The notes beneath the pieces are model-generated. The model searched no databases. It was not told the origin of the DNA and worked only from the letters and a program-made list of their open reading frames with translations. Positions 35,545 to 43,322 of a stretch of DNA of 64,000 nt are shown piece after piece. Each line of letters opens with the position of its first letter. Positions within the stretch are counted from its first letter, which is position 1. This DNA comes from JAJDTT01 sp022827025. Lineage in GTDB: Bacteria > Acidobacteriota > UBA6911 > RPQK01 > JAJDTT01. The stretch covers positions 1,674,001 to 1,738,000 of the forward strand of contig OZ241897.1 in NCBI GenBank assembly GCA_965203535.1, read 5' to 3'. The translations under genes and the position numbers were made by a program.

Positions 35545-37173
35545 TCATTGAATCTTGAATCGATCGCGGGTTACGGCCGATTCTCTGGAAATGCCGTCGC
35601 GTACGGTCACTCGTAGCGAATAGTCCCCGAGCGGGAGTCCCTCCAAGTCAAGATTTCGAACGAAAACCGAACGCTCCGGTGAGAAATAGGCAAGATTTCG
35701 GCCGGCGATTTCGGAAACGGTTTTGACGGTTTTCCCGTTCCTGCTGATTTCGTAGACAATCTCAGGGTCCGGTCTGGCCAGGGCCTGATCGACCTGCAGG
35801 TTGTACACCTGAAGATAAACCGGCAGCGAAGCGTCAGAGAAAAACGTACGACTGACGCTGGGGATCACTTTCAGGTCACCGAGCACGAACATCTGGATCG
35901 TATCCGGCACCGCATGAAGCCTCTGAATCGACTGGGCCAGAATCAGAGAGGACGCAAGTTGTTTTTCGTCATATCTGGGGGCCGGTATACGAGTCTCTGT
36001 CGAACCCATCTTTTCACCGTGCAAATCTTCCAGGATCAGAGTCAGCTTGTAGACGCCGGCCGGGACCGCTATCTGATTCTGATAAATGGACCGTTCCGTC
36101 AAGCTGGATTTGAATTCTTCGGCTTCGTAATCAATTGCCAGTTCCTGCTCGAACTCGGTCAGCATGCGGCCGCCCACATTCAGCACGCGTCCATAGAGTC
36201 TGAGGTGGCTCTGCCGGATGCCGGATACCTCCTTGAATGTCAGATCCTGATTGCGCACCTCGACGGTAATGGCAATCAGCACCCTGGCATCGTCCAGCTT
36301 GATCGCGTTGCTGGTCAGGTCGAACGGCAGGCTGTGATACAAGATTCTGCTGTCGACCAGCTTTTGGAGGTCCTTGTAGCGAATATCGGGAGCCTTCTGA
36401 ACATCGAAGTAGCGCGCCATGCGAGCGAAGGGACGATCTTTTGCGCGCATGCCCGTGATCCCCTGAATAAAGGGGTTGTGGGCATTGGATGGAGTGAAAT
36501 AAGGGCGCTCGGACTTGTCCATCATCCCGAGTTGTTCCGCCAGGGTCAGTCCGCCTTCGCTGTGCAGGAGCGCATCTTTCTCCTCCATGCCCAGCGCCAG
36601 GCGGTATTCACCGGTACCCGACTGGTCGACAAATTCCAACTCGACATCGGACCCGATCCCTGGAATGTGGCGATAAATCCAGCGCTCGAAGGGATACGTC
36701 GTCGTCGTACCTCCGCCCTCGTAAGGCAGCCTTTCATAGCGGCCGCCCGAGGGACGCATTTCGCGGTCGTCAGGCGGACCCCAGAGGATGTAGGTCCTGC
36801 CGCGATCTGTTCTCCACCCGGCCTTGGCGCTGAAGAAATGGTCATTGGCGTAGGCAATGCGACGGTAATGCTCTTCCTTGTATTCGTTGATGGCCGTTCT
36901 CATGTCCGGGTCGCGCCGGCGCCAGAACTGCTCGATGAACTGCTCCTTCTCGTCCATGGTGCGCAGGCCGTTGAACACGCCCAGCTCTTCATCGGTGATG
37001 ATGTAGACGACGTCCTCCCTGAGCCATTTTTTGTAGTAGTCCTCCTGCTCCTCCTGAAGAACGGACCTGTCGTCCCGCTTCTTCTCTTTGGCCTGGACCG
37101 GGAGCAGAACCAGAAACAAGGAGAGCAGAAGGAACCTGCCGCTTACGGGAGAACCTGAGAAGGTTCTTGGCAT
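35545..37173 (-). CDS. GWxTD-domain protein
   Basis: 542 residues from ATG 37173, chosen because GAGGT lies 5 bases upstream and the signal peptide (GRFLLLSLFLVLLPVQA) then sits at the N-terminus. The defining motif is GWRTDRGRTYILWGPPDD near residue 115, preceded by FWRRRDPD. The C-terminal part is beta-rich. GWxTD proteins are found in Acidobacteriota and some other phyla, and their function is not established. It is the first gene of an operon with the cytochrome-TPR fusion and is divergent from TPR-CRTAC1 pair 2. Confidence 0.85.
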   Translation of the reverse strand: MPRTFSGSPVSGRFLLLSLFLVLLPVQAKEKKRDDRSVLQEEQEDYYKKWLREDVVYIITDEELGVFNGLRTMDEKEQFIEQFWRRRDPDMRTAINEYKEEHYRRIAYANDHFFSAKAGWRTDRGRTYILWGPPDDREMRPSGGRYERLPYEGGGTTTTYPFERWIYRHIPGIGSDVELEFVDQSGTGEYRLALGMEEKDALLHSEGGLTLAEQLGMMDKSERPYFTPSNAHNPFIQGITGMRAKDRPFARMARYFDVQKAPDIRYKDLQKLVDSRILYHSLPFDLTSNAIKLDDARVLIAITVEVRNQDLTFKEVSGIRQSHLRLYGRVLNVGGRMLTEFEQELAIDYEAEEFKSSLTERSIYQNQIAVPAGVYKLTLILEDLHGEKMGSTETRIPAPRYDEKQLASSLILAQSIQRLHAVPDTIQMFVLGDLKVIPSVSRTFFSDASLPVYLQVYNLQVDQALARPDPEIVYEISRNGKTVKTVSEIAGRNLAYFSPERSVFVRNLDLEGLPLGDYSLRVTVRDGISRESAVTRDRFKIQ

Positions 37174-37218
37174 CAGCACCTCGGAAAACCTGACCCGGAC
37201 CGACGGTCGATTGGTCCC

Positions 37219-37246
37219 ATTATACCCTCCGCTCCGTTCGGTACAA
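37219..37246 (-). promoter_or_regulatory. Predicted sigma-70 promoter of the GWxTD-cytochrome operon
   Basis: On the minus strand TTGTAC (37246-37241), 16-bp spacer, perfect TATAAT (37224-37219), giving a leader of about 38 bases and a Shine-Dalgarno before ATG 37173. This contrasts with the leaderless promoter on the other strand. Confidence 0.6.
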
Positions 37247-37278
37247 CAAACGCGGCCGGCCTTGTCTGACAACACCGG

Positions 37279-37310
37279 GGAGGGCGACCACAAGGGTCGC
37301 CCCTACGAAC
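37279..37310. repeat. Family B REP-like singlet
   Basis: One arm only, the hairpin GGGCGACCACAAGGGTCGCC followed by CCTAC (inverted GTAG). It sits between the two divergent promoters. Confidence 0.65.
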
Positions 37311-37344
37311 AGGGAGCCGTCCCATCGGAATGGCGCGCCTCATC

Positions 37345-37381
37345 TTGAGCACTTTTTTGGCAAACAGGTATCATCGGGGCA
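37345..37381 (+). promoter_or_regulatory. Predicted leaderless promoter of TPR-CRTAC1 pair 2
   Basis: TTGAGC at 37345-37350, 18-bp spacer, TATCAT at 37369-37374, then 7 bases to ATG 37382. The same 7-base distance is found for pair 1. Confidence 0.6.
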
Positions 37382-38791
37382 ATGCTGCCGCTTTGGACCT
37401 TGAGTCTGGTTTTCATCGCGGCCGCGACCCCGGAATCGCCTCCCCCGCCCCAATTGGCCGAACGGTTGCTGGCGGCTTTCGAGCCCCGTGATCGTCAACG
37501 GCTGCTTGAAACCTACCGGGAAGCTCTGGCAAACCCGGCGGACGGCGAGCTCAATGGCCGGCTGGCAATGCTTCTGCACGGTTTTGGACAATATGAACTC
37601 GCCTCCACGTTCTACCGTCGCGTCGGGTCCATCGAACCGTCCAATTTTCGCTGGCCTTATTATCTGGGTGTTGCGATGGCCGCGATCGGCCGGGAGGCAG
37701 AAGCGATTCCTGCTCTTCGGAGAGCCGTCGAACTGGCCCCGGACTATCTTCCGGCTCAACTGAGACTCGGCAAACTGCTTCGGACGGTGGGCGACTGGGA
37801 TGAGGGCGGAAAGGTTTATCGCCAGGTGGTCGAGCATCATCCCGATTGCGCCCGCGCCCATTACGGACTTGGCCGGGTTCGGTTTGCTCGAGGCGAGACT
37901 CAGGCAGCCTTGCAGAGTTACCGGGCCGCTTCCCTGTTGGCGCCCGATTTTGGGGCCGCCCATTATGGGCTCGGCACCGTGTACCGCAGCCTGGGAGAAG
38001 CAGAGAAGGCTCGCCGGCATCTGCTCCTTTTTCAACGGACTCAGGAGAATCCGCCTCCCTTGGCGGACCCTCTGTTGGATGCGCTGCGCCGGCTTCAATC
38101 AAGAGCGGAATTCCACTACCTGCGAGGGCTGGGATTTCAGCGGAGAGCACAGATCTCCGAAGCGCTTGCCGAATTTGAGCGGGCCCTGAAAGAAGACCCC
38201 CGGCACGCCGGGGCACACGCCAACCTGTTCTTCAGCTTTCTCACCCTGGGAGACCTGGTCAAAGCGGAGGAACATTATCAAGCAGCGCACAGACTCGATC
38301 CCCGGCTTCACGAAATCCACCACAATCTGGGTATTCTACGAACGCTTCAGAAGCGCGACCGGGAAGCGGAAGAAGCATTCCGGCAAGCCCTGGAACTCAA
38401 TCCCTTTCGGGCCGATTCGCATTACCTCTTGGGCGCCAATCTGGACAACGCCGGACAGGCCGGAGAGGCGGAAAAACACTTCCGGCTGGCGATCGAGAAC
38501 CGGTCGCAATTCACGGATGCCCATTTTCAGTTGGGGTTGCTGCTACAGAAACAAGGGAGGGATGAGGAAGCGGTCGGTCACTTCCTGAAGACCCTGACGT
38601 TGGACGATGAGAGGACTCCGGTGCGCCTTTACGTCCTGGCCCACAGCTACGCCCGTCTCGGAAAAACTGATAAAGCCATCGAGACTGCCGTCAAGGCCCG
38701 GGAGAAGGCGTTTTCCGTGGGGAAGCGTGAACTGGCGGCCGATGTCGGGAAGTTCCTGCGAAGGTTGCGGCAGGCAGGCAGACGCCCATGA
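37382..38791 (+). CDS. TPR protein, partner of CRTAC1 copy 2
   Basis: 469 residues, the same length as its paralogue at 20958-22367 but much more diverged than the CRTAC1 partners are. A short signal segment (PLWTLSLVFIAAATP) precedes about ten TPR-like units, such as ALELNPFRADSHYLLGANLD. The last 100 residues are the most conserved between copies (AHFQLGLLLQKQGRDEEAVGHFLKTL, FLRRLRQAGRRP). The stop overlaps the CRTAC1 start (ATGA at 38788-38791). Confidence 0.86.
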   Translation: MLPLWTLSLVFIAAATPESPPPPQLAERLLAAFEPRDRQRLLETYREALANPADGELNGRLAMLLHGFGQYELASTFYRRVGSIEPSNFRWPYYLGVAMAAIGREAEAIPALRRAVELAPDYLPAQLRLGKLLRTVGDWDEGGKVYRQVVEHHPDCARAHYGLGRVRFARGETQAALQSYRAASLLAPDFGAAHYGLGTVYRSLGEAEKARRHLLLFQRTQENPPPLADPLLDALRRLQSRAEFHYLRGLGFQRRAQISEALAEFERALKEDPRHAGAHANLFFSFLTLGDLVKAEEHYQAAHRLDPRLHEIHHNLGILRTLQKRDREAEEAFRQALELNPFRADSHYLLGANLDNAGQAGEAEKHFRLAIENRSQFTDAHFQLGLLLQKQGRDEEAVGHFLKTLTLDDERTPVRLYVLAHSYARLGKTDKAIETAVKAREKAFSVGKRELAADVGKFLRRLRQAGRRP

Positions 38792-40545
38792 GAGAGGTGG
38801 CTGTCTCTCCGGCCCGGGGGTCCTGCCCACGGCCCGCCGGCCGGCTGCTGGCCGCACTCCTCTGGGGAGCCTCGGCCTGGCCATCTCTCGGGGCGCAAGA
38901 CCCGTCGAGTCCAACTCCGCTTTTCTCGGAGGTGGCTTCCCGGGCGGGCCTGGATTTCAAGCACTTCAACGGGGCCGGCGGCAATTTTTACCTGCCTGAA
39001 ATCGTGGGCTCGGGAGCCGCCCTGTTGGACTACGACGGCGACGGCGACCTGGACGTCTACCTGGTGCAGGGCACGATGCTGGAACCGGGCGAGCGTCCGT
39101 CCCAATCCTGGTTTGCTCCAGACCCCGGGTGGAGGCCGGGACACCGGTTGTATCGAAACGAGCTGATCCCCGGGGGAAGTCTCAAGTTCAGGGAGGTGAC
39201 CACCGAGACTGGACTCGACTCGGTCAGCTACGGGATGGGGGCCGCGGTCGGGGACTACGACAACGATGGAGACCTTGACCTATACCTGACCAACTATGGA
39301 CCCAATCTCTTGTATCGCAACAACGGGGATGCGACCTTCACCCCAATGGAGGGAATGGGAGCCGACGATTCCCGCTGGACCACCAGCGCTGCCTTTCTGG
39401 ACTACGATCGCGACGGCGACCTTGATTTGTTCCTGACCAACTACGTCGGGTTCACCGTCACGGGGAACCAGGTTTGCAGGACCGCCGGCGCCAGGGATTA
39501 CTGTTTGCCCACCGTTTATTCCCCGCTACCCGACCGGTTCTTTCGCAACGAGGGCGGGCGCCGATTTGTCGACGTGACGGAGCAGGCGGGGCTGGCGGCC
39601 GCGTTCGGGAACGGATTAGGCGTCGTTTGCGCGGATTTCAACGTGGACGGGTGGCCGGATATCTACGTCGCCAATGACAAGACTCCCAATCAGCTCTGGC
39701 TCAACCGGGGGAACGGAAGCTTCGAAGAGGCAGGGTTGTTCTCGGGAACGGCGTTCAACGTCGATGGCAGCGCCGAAGCCAGCATGGGAGTCACGGCCGC
39801 CGATTTCAACAACGACGGCAGCGAAGACCTCTTCATGACTCATCTGACCGAAGAGACCCACACGCTCTATCTGAACGATGGCGCCGGCGGTTTTTCCGAC
39901 CAGACCAGCCGTTTCGGATTGACCCGGGTCCACAATTACACCGGTTTCGGCACCCGGTGGTTCGACTACGACAATGACGGGCACCTGGACCTGTTCATGG
40001 CCAACGGCGCGGTGCGAATGACGCGCCTGGCCGAACCGGCCGACTACGCTTACGATCAGATCAACCAACTGTTCCACAACGACGGGGACGGGAGCTATCG
40101 GGAGACGACCGCCGAGGCGGGAGCGGCCCTGCAACTGTCGGAAGTGAGCCGGGGAGCGGCCTTCGGCGACATCGACAACGACGGTGACGTGGACATCCTG
40201 GTCACCAACAACAACGGACCGGTGCGGTTGCTGTTGAATGAGACCGGGTCGCGGCACCACTGGCTACAGGTTCAACTGGAGGGGGTGCAGAGCAACCGTT
40301 ACGGGGTCGGAGCCCGGGTGGGAGTGCAGCGCGAGGGTAAGAGCACGCTATGGCGCCGCGCGCACACCGACGGCAGCTATTTGAACGCCAACGACCATCG
40401 GGTGCACTTTGGCTTGGGCGGCGACAAGGAGGTCGAGGCCGTCATCGTCCATTGGCCCGGCGGCGGCAGCGAGATCTGGGAAGAGGTGGAAGCGGACCGG
40501 CTCGTCACCCTCCAGGAAGGCTCCGGAAAACCATGGAAGCGGTAA
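38788..40545 (+). CDS. CRTAC1-family protein, copy 2 of inverted duplicate
   Basis: 585 residues: signal peptide (RLLAALLWGASAWPSLGA), seven or more FG-GAP/VCBS calcium loops predicting a beta-propeller, and a C-terminal ASPIC/UnbV domain. It differs from copy 1 at only about a dozen positions after residue ~325 but more often before that, including a region near 230-250 (VCRTAGARDYCLP) where two Cys could form a disulfide. Translation is coupled to the TPR partner. Expected to be periplasmic or extracellular. Confidence 0.88.
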   Translation: MREVAVSPARGSCPRPAGRLLAALLWGASAWPSLGAQDPSSPTPLFSEVASRAGLDFKHFNGAGGNFYLPEIVGSGAALLDYDGDGDLDVYLVQGTMLEPGERPSQSWFAPDPGWRPGHRLYRNELIPGGSLKFREVTTETGLDSVSYGMGAAVGDYDNDGDLDLYLTNYGPNLLYRNNGDATFTPMEGMGADDSRWTTSAAFLDYDRDGDLDLFLTNYVGFTVTGNQVCRTAGARDYCLPTVYSPLPDRFFRNEGGRRFVDVTEQAGLAAAFGNGLGVVCADFNVDGWPDIYVANDKTPNQLWLNRGNGSFEEAGLFSGTAFNVDGSAEASMGVTAADFNNDGSEDLFMTHLTEETHTLYLNDGAGGFSDQTSRFGLTRVHNYTGFGTRWFDYDNDGHLDLFMANGAVRMTRLAEPADYAYDQINQLFHNDGDGSYRETTAEAGAALQLSEVSRGAAFGDIDNDGDVDILVTNNNGPVRLLLNETGSRHHWLQVQLEGVQSNRYGVGARVGVQREGKSTLWRRAHTDGSYLNANDHRVHFGLGGDKEVEAVIVHWPGGGSEIWEEVEADRLVTLQEGSGKPWKR

Positions 40546-40685
40546 AGGACCCGGGTCCCCAAGAAGCAACGTCGGATCCCCCACTCATCATTCAAAAACT
40601 CTGGAAACAGGGAGGAACTCTTAGTGACAATAGGAGTTCTCGTCCAGAGATCCGAAAAGGCCATTGACGCTCGAAGGAGGTTCTC

Positions 40686-41444
40686 ATGGCAGCCAGTCTC
40701 AATGATCGAATTGCTTTGGTAACGGGCGGAGCCTCGGGAATTGGCCGAGCCACCTGTCTACTGCTTGCCCGGGAAGGCGCCAAAGTGATTGTGGCGGATA
40801 TGCACCAGGATAAGGCGAGCGAAACCGTCCAGTTGGTCAGAGCCGCTGGTGGGGAGGCGATGGCCGTGGCCTGCGACGTGTCGAAAGCCCGCGACGTTGA
40901 GGGCTTGGTTCAAGCATGCGTGAGCCGGCATGGCCGGCTGGATTGCGGCATCAACGTCGCCGGCATACTGGGAGAAATGGGCAAGATCCATGAGTGCACC
41001 GAGGACAACTACGATCGCGTGATGGCGACCAACACCAAGGGCATCTGGCTGTGCATGAAATATGAAATCATCCAGATGCTCGCGCAGGGATCGGGAGTGA
41101 TCGTGAACATCGCCTCTGTCGCCGGTGTGGCGGGAACCCCCGACTTGCCGGTTTATGGAGCGTCCAAGGCCGCTGTCGCCATGCTGACACGGGCCGCAGC
41201 GGTCGACCTGGTCGCCAGGAATATTCGCGTGAACGCCATCAATCCCGGATTCGTGCAGACTCCAATGGTCGACCAGCAGGAAGTGGACTACCCCGAATTA
41301 GTCAAGGAATATCAGGACGGTCTCAGGATCGGCCGCATGGGCCGACCCGAGGAAATTGCCGAGGCGGTCGTGTGGTTGTGTTCGGACCAAGCCTCGTTCG
41401 TCGCCGGCCAGGTGATGAACGTCGACGGAGCGGCTCTGGCCTAG
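40686..41444 (+). CDS. SDR family NAD(P)-dependent oxidoreductase
   Basis: A 252-residue classical SDR: TGGASGIG near residues 13-20, VADMHQD after strand 2 (acidic, NAD-type), NVAG near 90, NIASVAG near 140, catalytic YGASKAA near 155 and the end NVDGAALA. A strong AAGGAGG at about 40674-40680 precedes the ATG. The TAG stop is within the CTAG at the left end of a MITE. Alone on this strand; substrate unknown. Confidence 0.87.
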   Translation: MAASLNDRIALVTGGASGIGRATCLLLAREGAKVIVADMHQDKASETVQLVRAAGGEAMAVACDVSKARDVEGLVQACVSRHGRLDCGINVAGILGEMGKIHECTEDNYDRVMATNTKGIWLCMKYEIIQMLAQGSGVIVNIASVAGVAGTPDLPVYGASKAAVAMLTRAAAVDLVARNIRVNAINPGFVQTPMVDQQEVDYPELVKEYQDGLRIGRMGRPEEIAEAVVWLCSDQASFVAGQVMNVDGAALA

Positions 41445-41606
41445 GAGCCTGCGCGGCAGAAATTGATCTGCTGCGAAAGCGTATAATCGGTCCATATTTC
41501 CCCGATTTCTCGGCGAATAGAACAACTATGCGCCTCTAAATCGTGAAAATCTGGCCTCGATTCTCCACTTTCTCGCTACGATCATTTCTACCGCGCAGAC
41601 TCCTAG
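41441..41606. mobile_element. Family C MITE, copy 1
   Basis: 166 bp with 23-bp imperfect terminal inverted repeats (21/23), CTAGGAGCCTGCGCGG at the left against CTAGGAGTCTGCGCGG at the right. Both ends are CTAG, the favoured target of IS630/Tc1-type elements that duplicate TA. It has no gene. The imperfect palindrome continues inward for about 50 bases per side. A second copy with 6 mismatches lies at 53503-53668. Confidence 0.88.
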
Positions 41607-41663
41607 TGTCCTGGCCCGCCATTTCATATATTTGGAACGGGTCCAGCCTTGGATTCGAACCCC

Positions 41664-41815
41664 GTAGGGGCACCCCTTGTGGGTGCCCTCTTCGGTCCGA
41701 ACCGGACGAGGACCATGCCAACCACGGGGATGTGGTACGGGGGTCCTGAAGGGCCGTCCAGATGATCTCGGCAGGTGACGCCGGGCGGGCGACCACAAGG
41801 GTCGCCCCTACGAAT
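41664..41815. repeat. Family B REP-like doublet
   Basis: GTAG plus hairpin GGGCACC...GGTGCCC at 41664-41690 and the inverted arm GGGCGACC...GGTCGCCCCTAC ending at 41811. Between it and the stop of the monooxygenase at 41957 nothing else is seen. Confidence 0.75.
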
Positions 41816-41956
41816 CGGGAAGGCAATCGCTCTTCCCGGTGGAGCCCTGGTCAGGTCTGATGACCCAGCGGGCGGTCCCACGAAGGTGCACCTCGTAGCA
41901 ACCGCCACGCCTGGTCCGTTCTCGACAAACTGGCGCGTCTTTCTACTTGTACGCGT

Positions 41957-43084
41957 TCACGCCGTGACGCCGGAGACGGCCTTGTTCAAGGCGGGCATCA
42001 GCTCGTTGGCGAACAGTTCCAGATTGCGGATCCAACTCGCCTTGTCGTCCCAGTCGAAGCCCATGAGGACCAGGGTGCCGAAGGGTCCGCTCTCCTCCAT
42101 GAGCTCCAGCAACCGCCGGAGCACCTCGTCGACGTCGCCGGCGATGATCTGCTCCTTGAGCCAGAAATCCATGTTGCAATCGGCGTCCGGCATGTCGAGA
42201 TCGCGTTTCAGGATCCCCCGGTGCCCCAGTGAATTGTCCATGAGGGAGGCAATGTACTCGTAGTTCCCGCCCACCGAGTTGTTGCGGGCCAGCTTTACGG
42301 CCTCCTCGGTCGTGTCGGCGAGGAAGATGGCGCGGCAGACCTTCCAGATCCCGGGATCGGCTTCGCGGCCCGCTTCGGCGGCGGCACGGGCGTAGGTCGC
42401 CCAGTTGTCCGCCAGAACATTCCCGGTGGCCAGGGCCGCCGAGAAGGGAGCGTATCCGCGCTGGCCCGCCAGCGTGAGGGTGCCCGAGTTGCGGCTGATG
42501 CCGGGCATGGCGATGGGAGGATGCGGCTGCTGCAGGGGCTTGAATACGAATCCGATCCCCGTCGCCTCATCGACGTTCTCTTCGAGCGAGAACTGCCAGA
42601 ATTTCCCTTCGTGACGGTAGGGCGGGTCCGACGCCCAGAGATCGAGAATGACGTCAAGCGCTTCCACCGTCATGGCGCCGCCATCCTTGGGATGCTGGCC
42701 GTAGAGCTCCATGTCGGTGCTGACACTGTTGGGGCCGAAGCAGAGGTTGAGCCGCCCCTTGGAGAGGTGGTCCAGAAATGCGAGCCGCGTGGCCACATAG
42801 GCGGGATGATGCAGATTGAGGCACACCGGCGCCGCTCCCAGGCGAATGCGTTCGGTCACACCGAGCACGCGGCCGATGAACACCTCGGGGACCACGATGG
42901 GCTCGAACCTCATGGTGTGGTGCTCGCCGATCCAGAACTCGTCGAAACCGAGATCTTCGGCCCGAACGACGAGTTCGACGTCCTCGTCGAAGCACTGTGC
43001 CAGCGGCTTGCTCGACGGGTGGTAGGGCATGATGAACATGCCGTAGTTGATGGGCCGTGCGGCGGCGTTGGCGTCACCAGTCAT
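41957..43084 (-). CDS. Luciferase-like monooxygenase family protein
   Basis: A 375-residue bacterial-luciferase-fold (TIM barrel) protein, probably FMN- or F420-dependent. It has EDLGFDEFWIGEHH near 42, the GLGAAPVCLNLHHP-like strand at 85, HLSKGRLNLCFGPN near 110 and YRHEGKFW near 155. ATG 43084 follows AAAGGAGA. Such enzymes oxidise alkyl, sulfonate or ring substrates with O2; the substrate cannot be told. Standing alone, with hairpin repeats on its upstream side. Confidence 0.85.
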   Translation of the reverse strand: MTGDANAAARPINYGMFIMPYHPSSKPLAQCFDEDVELVVRAEDLGFDEFWIGEHHTMRFEPIVVPEVFIGRVLGVTERIRLGAAPVCLNLHHPAYVATRLAFLDHLSKGRLNLCFGPNSVSTDMELYGQHPKDGGAMTVEALDVILDLWASDPPYRHEGKFWQFSLEENVDEATGIGFVFKPLQQPHPPIAMPGISRNSGTLTLAGQRGYAPFSAALATGNVLADNWATYARAAAEAGREADPGIWKVCRAIFLADTTEEAVKLARNNSVGGNYEYIASLMDNSLGHRGILKRDLDMPDADCNMDFWLKEQIIAGDVDEVLRRLLELMEESGPFGTLVLMGFDWDDKASWIRNLELFANELMPALNKAVSGVTA

Positions 43085-43171
43085 GCGCTTGTCGTCTCCT
43101 TTCGCCGATGGTTTCTTCGGGGAATGGATCTGTGTATGACCGATATTGCCACGATTCCGATCCTGGTTCCC

Positions 43172-43322
43172 GGAAAAATGTAGAGCGCGGAGGGGCGATT
43201 TCCAGTCGCCCCGTAGGGAGCGTACAAGCGATTTCCAATCGCCCACTCGCCGTATTCGTTCGCACTACGTTCGCTTACGCTCACTCCGGAGGCCGGCGGT
43301 TGGAAACCGCCGCTCCCCCCCG
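43172..43322. repeat. Short GC palindrome cluster
   Basis: Hairpins GGGGCGATTTCCAGTCGCCCC, GGGCGATTTCC..., and GGCGGTTGGAAACCGCC lie between two genes of the same strand. They share the TTTCC/GGAAA loop theme with the cluster at 24269-24458. Confidence 0.55.

Noticed and set aside
41648..41664. A tRNA T-arm-like GGATTCGAACCCC sequence.
   Set aside because: The surrounding bases form no acceptor, D or anticodon stems; it overlaps the edge of a family B repeat.
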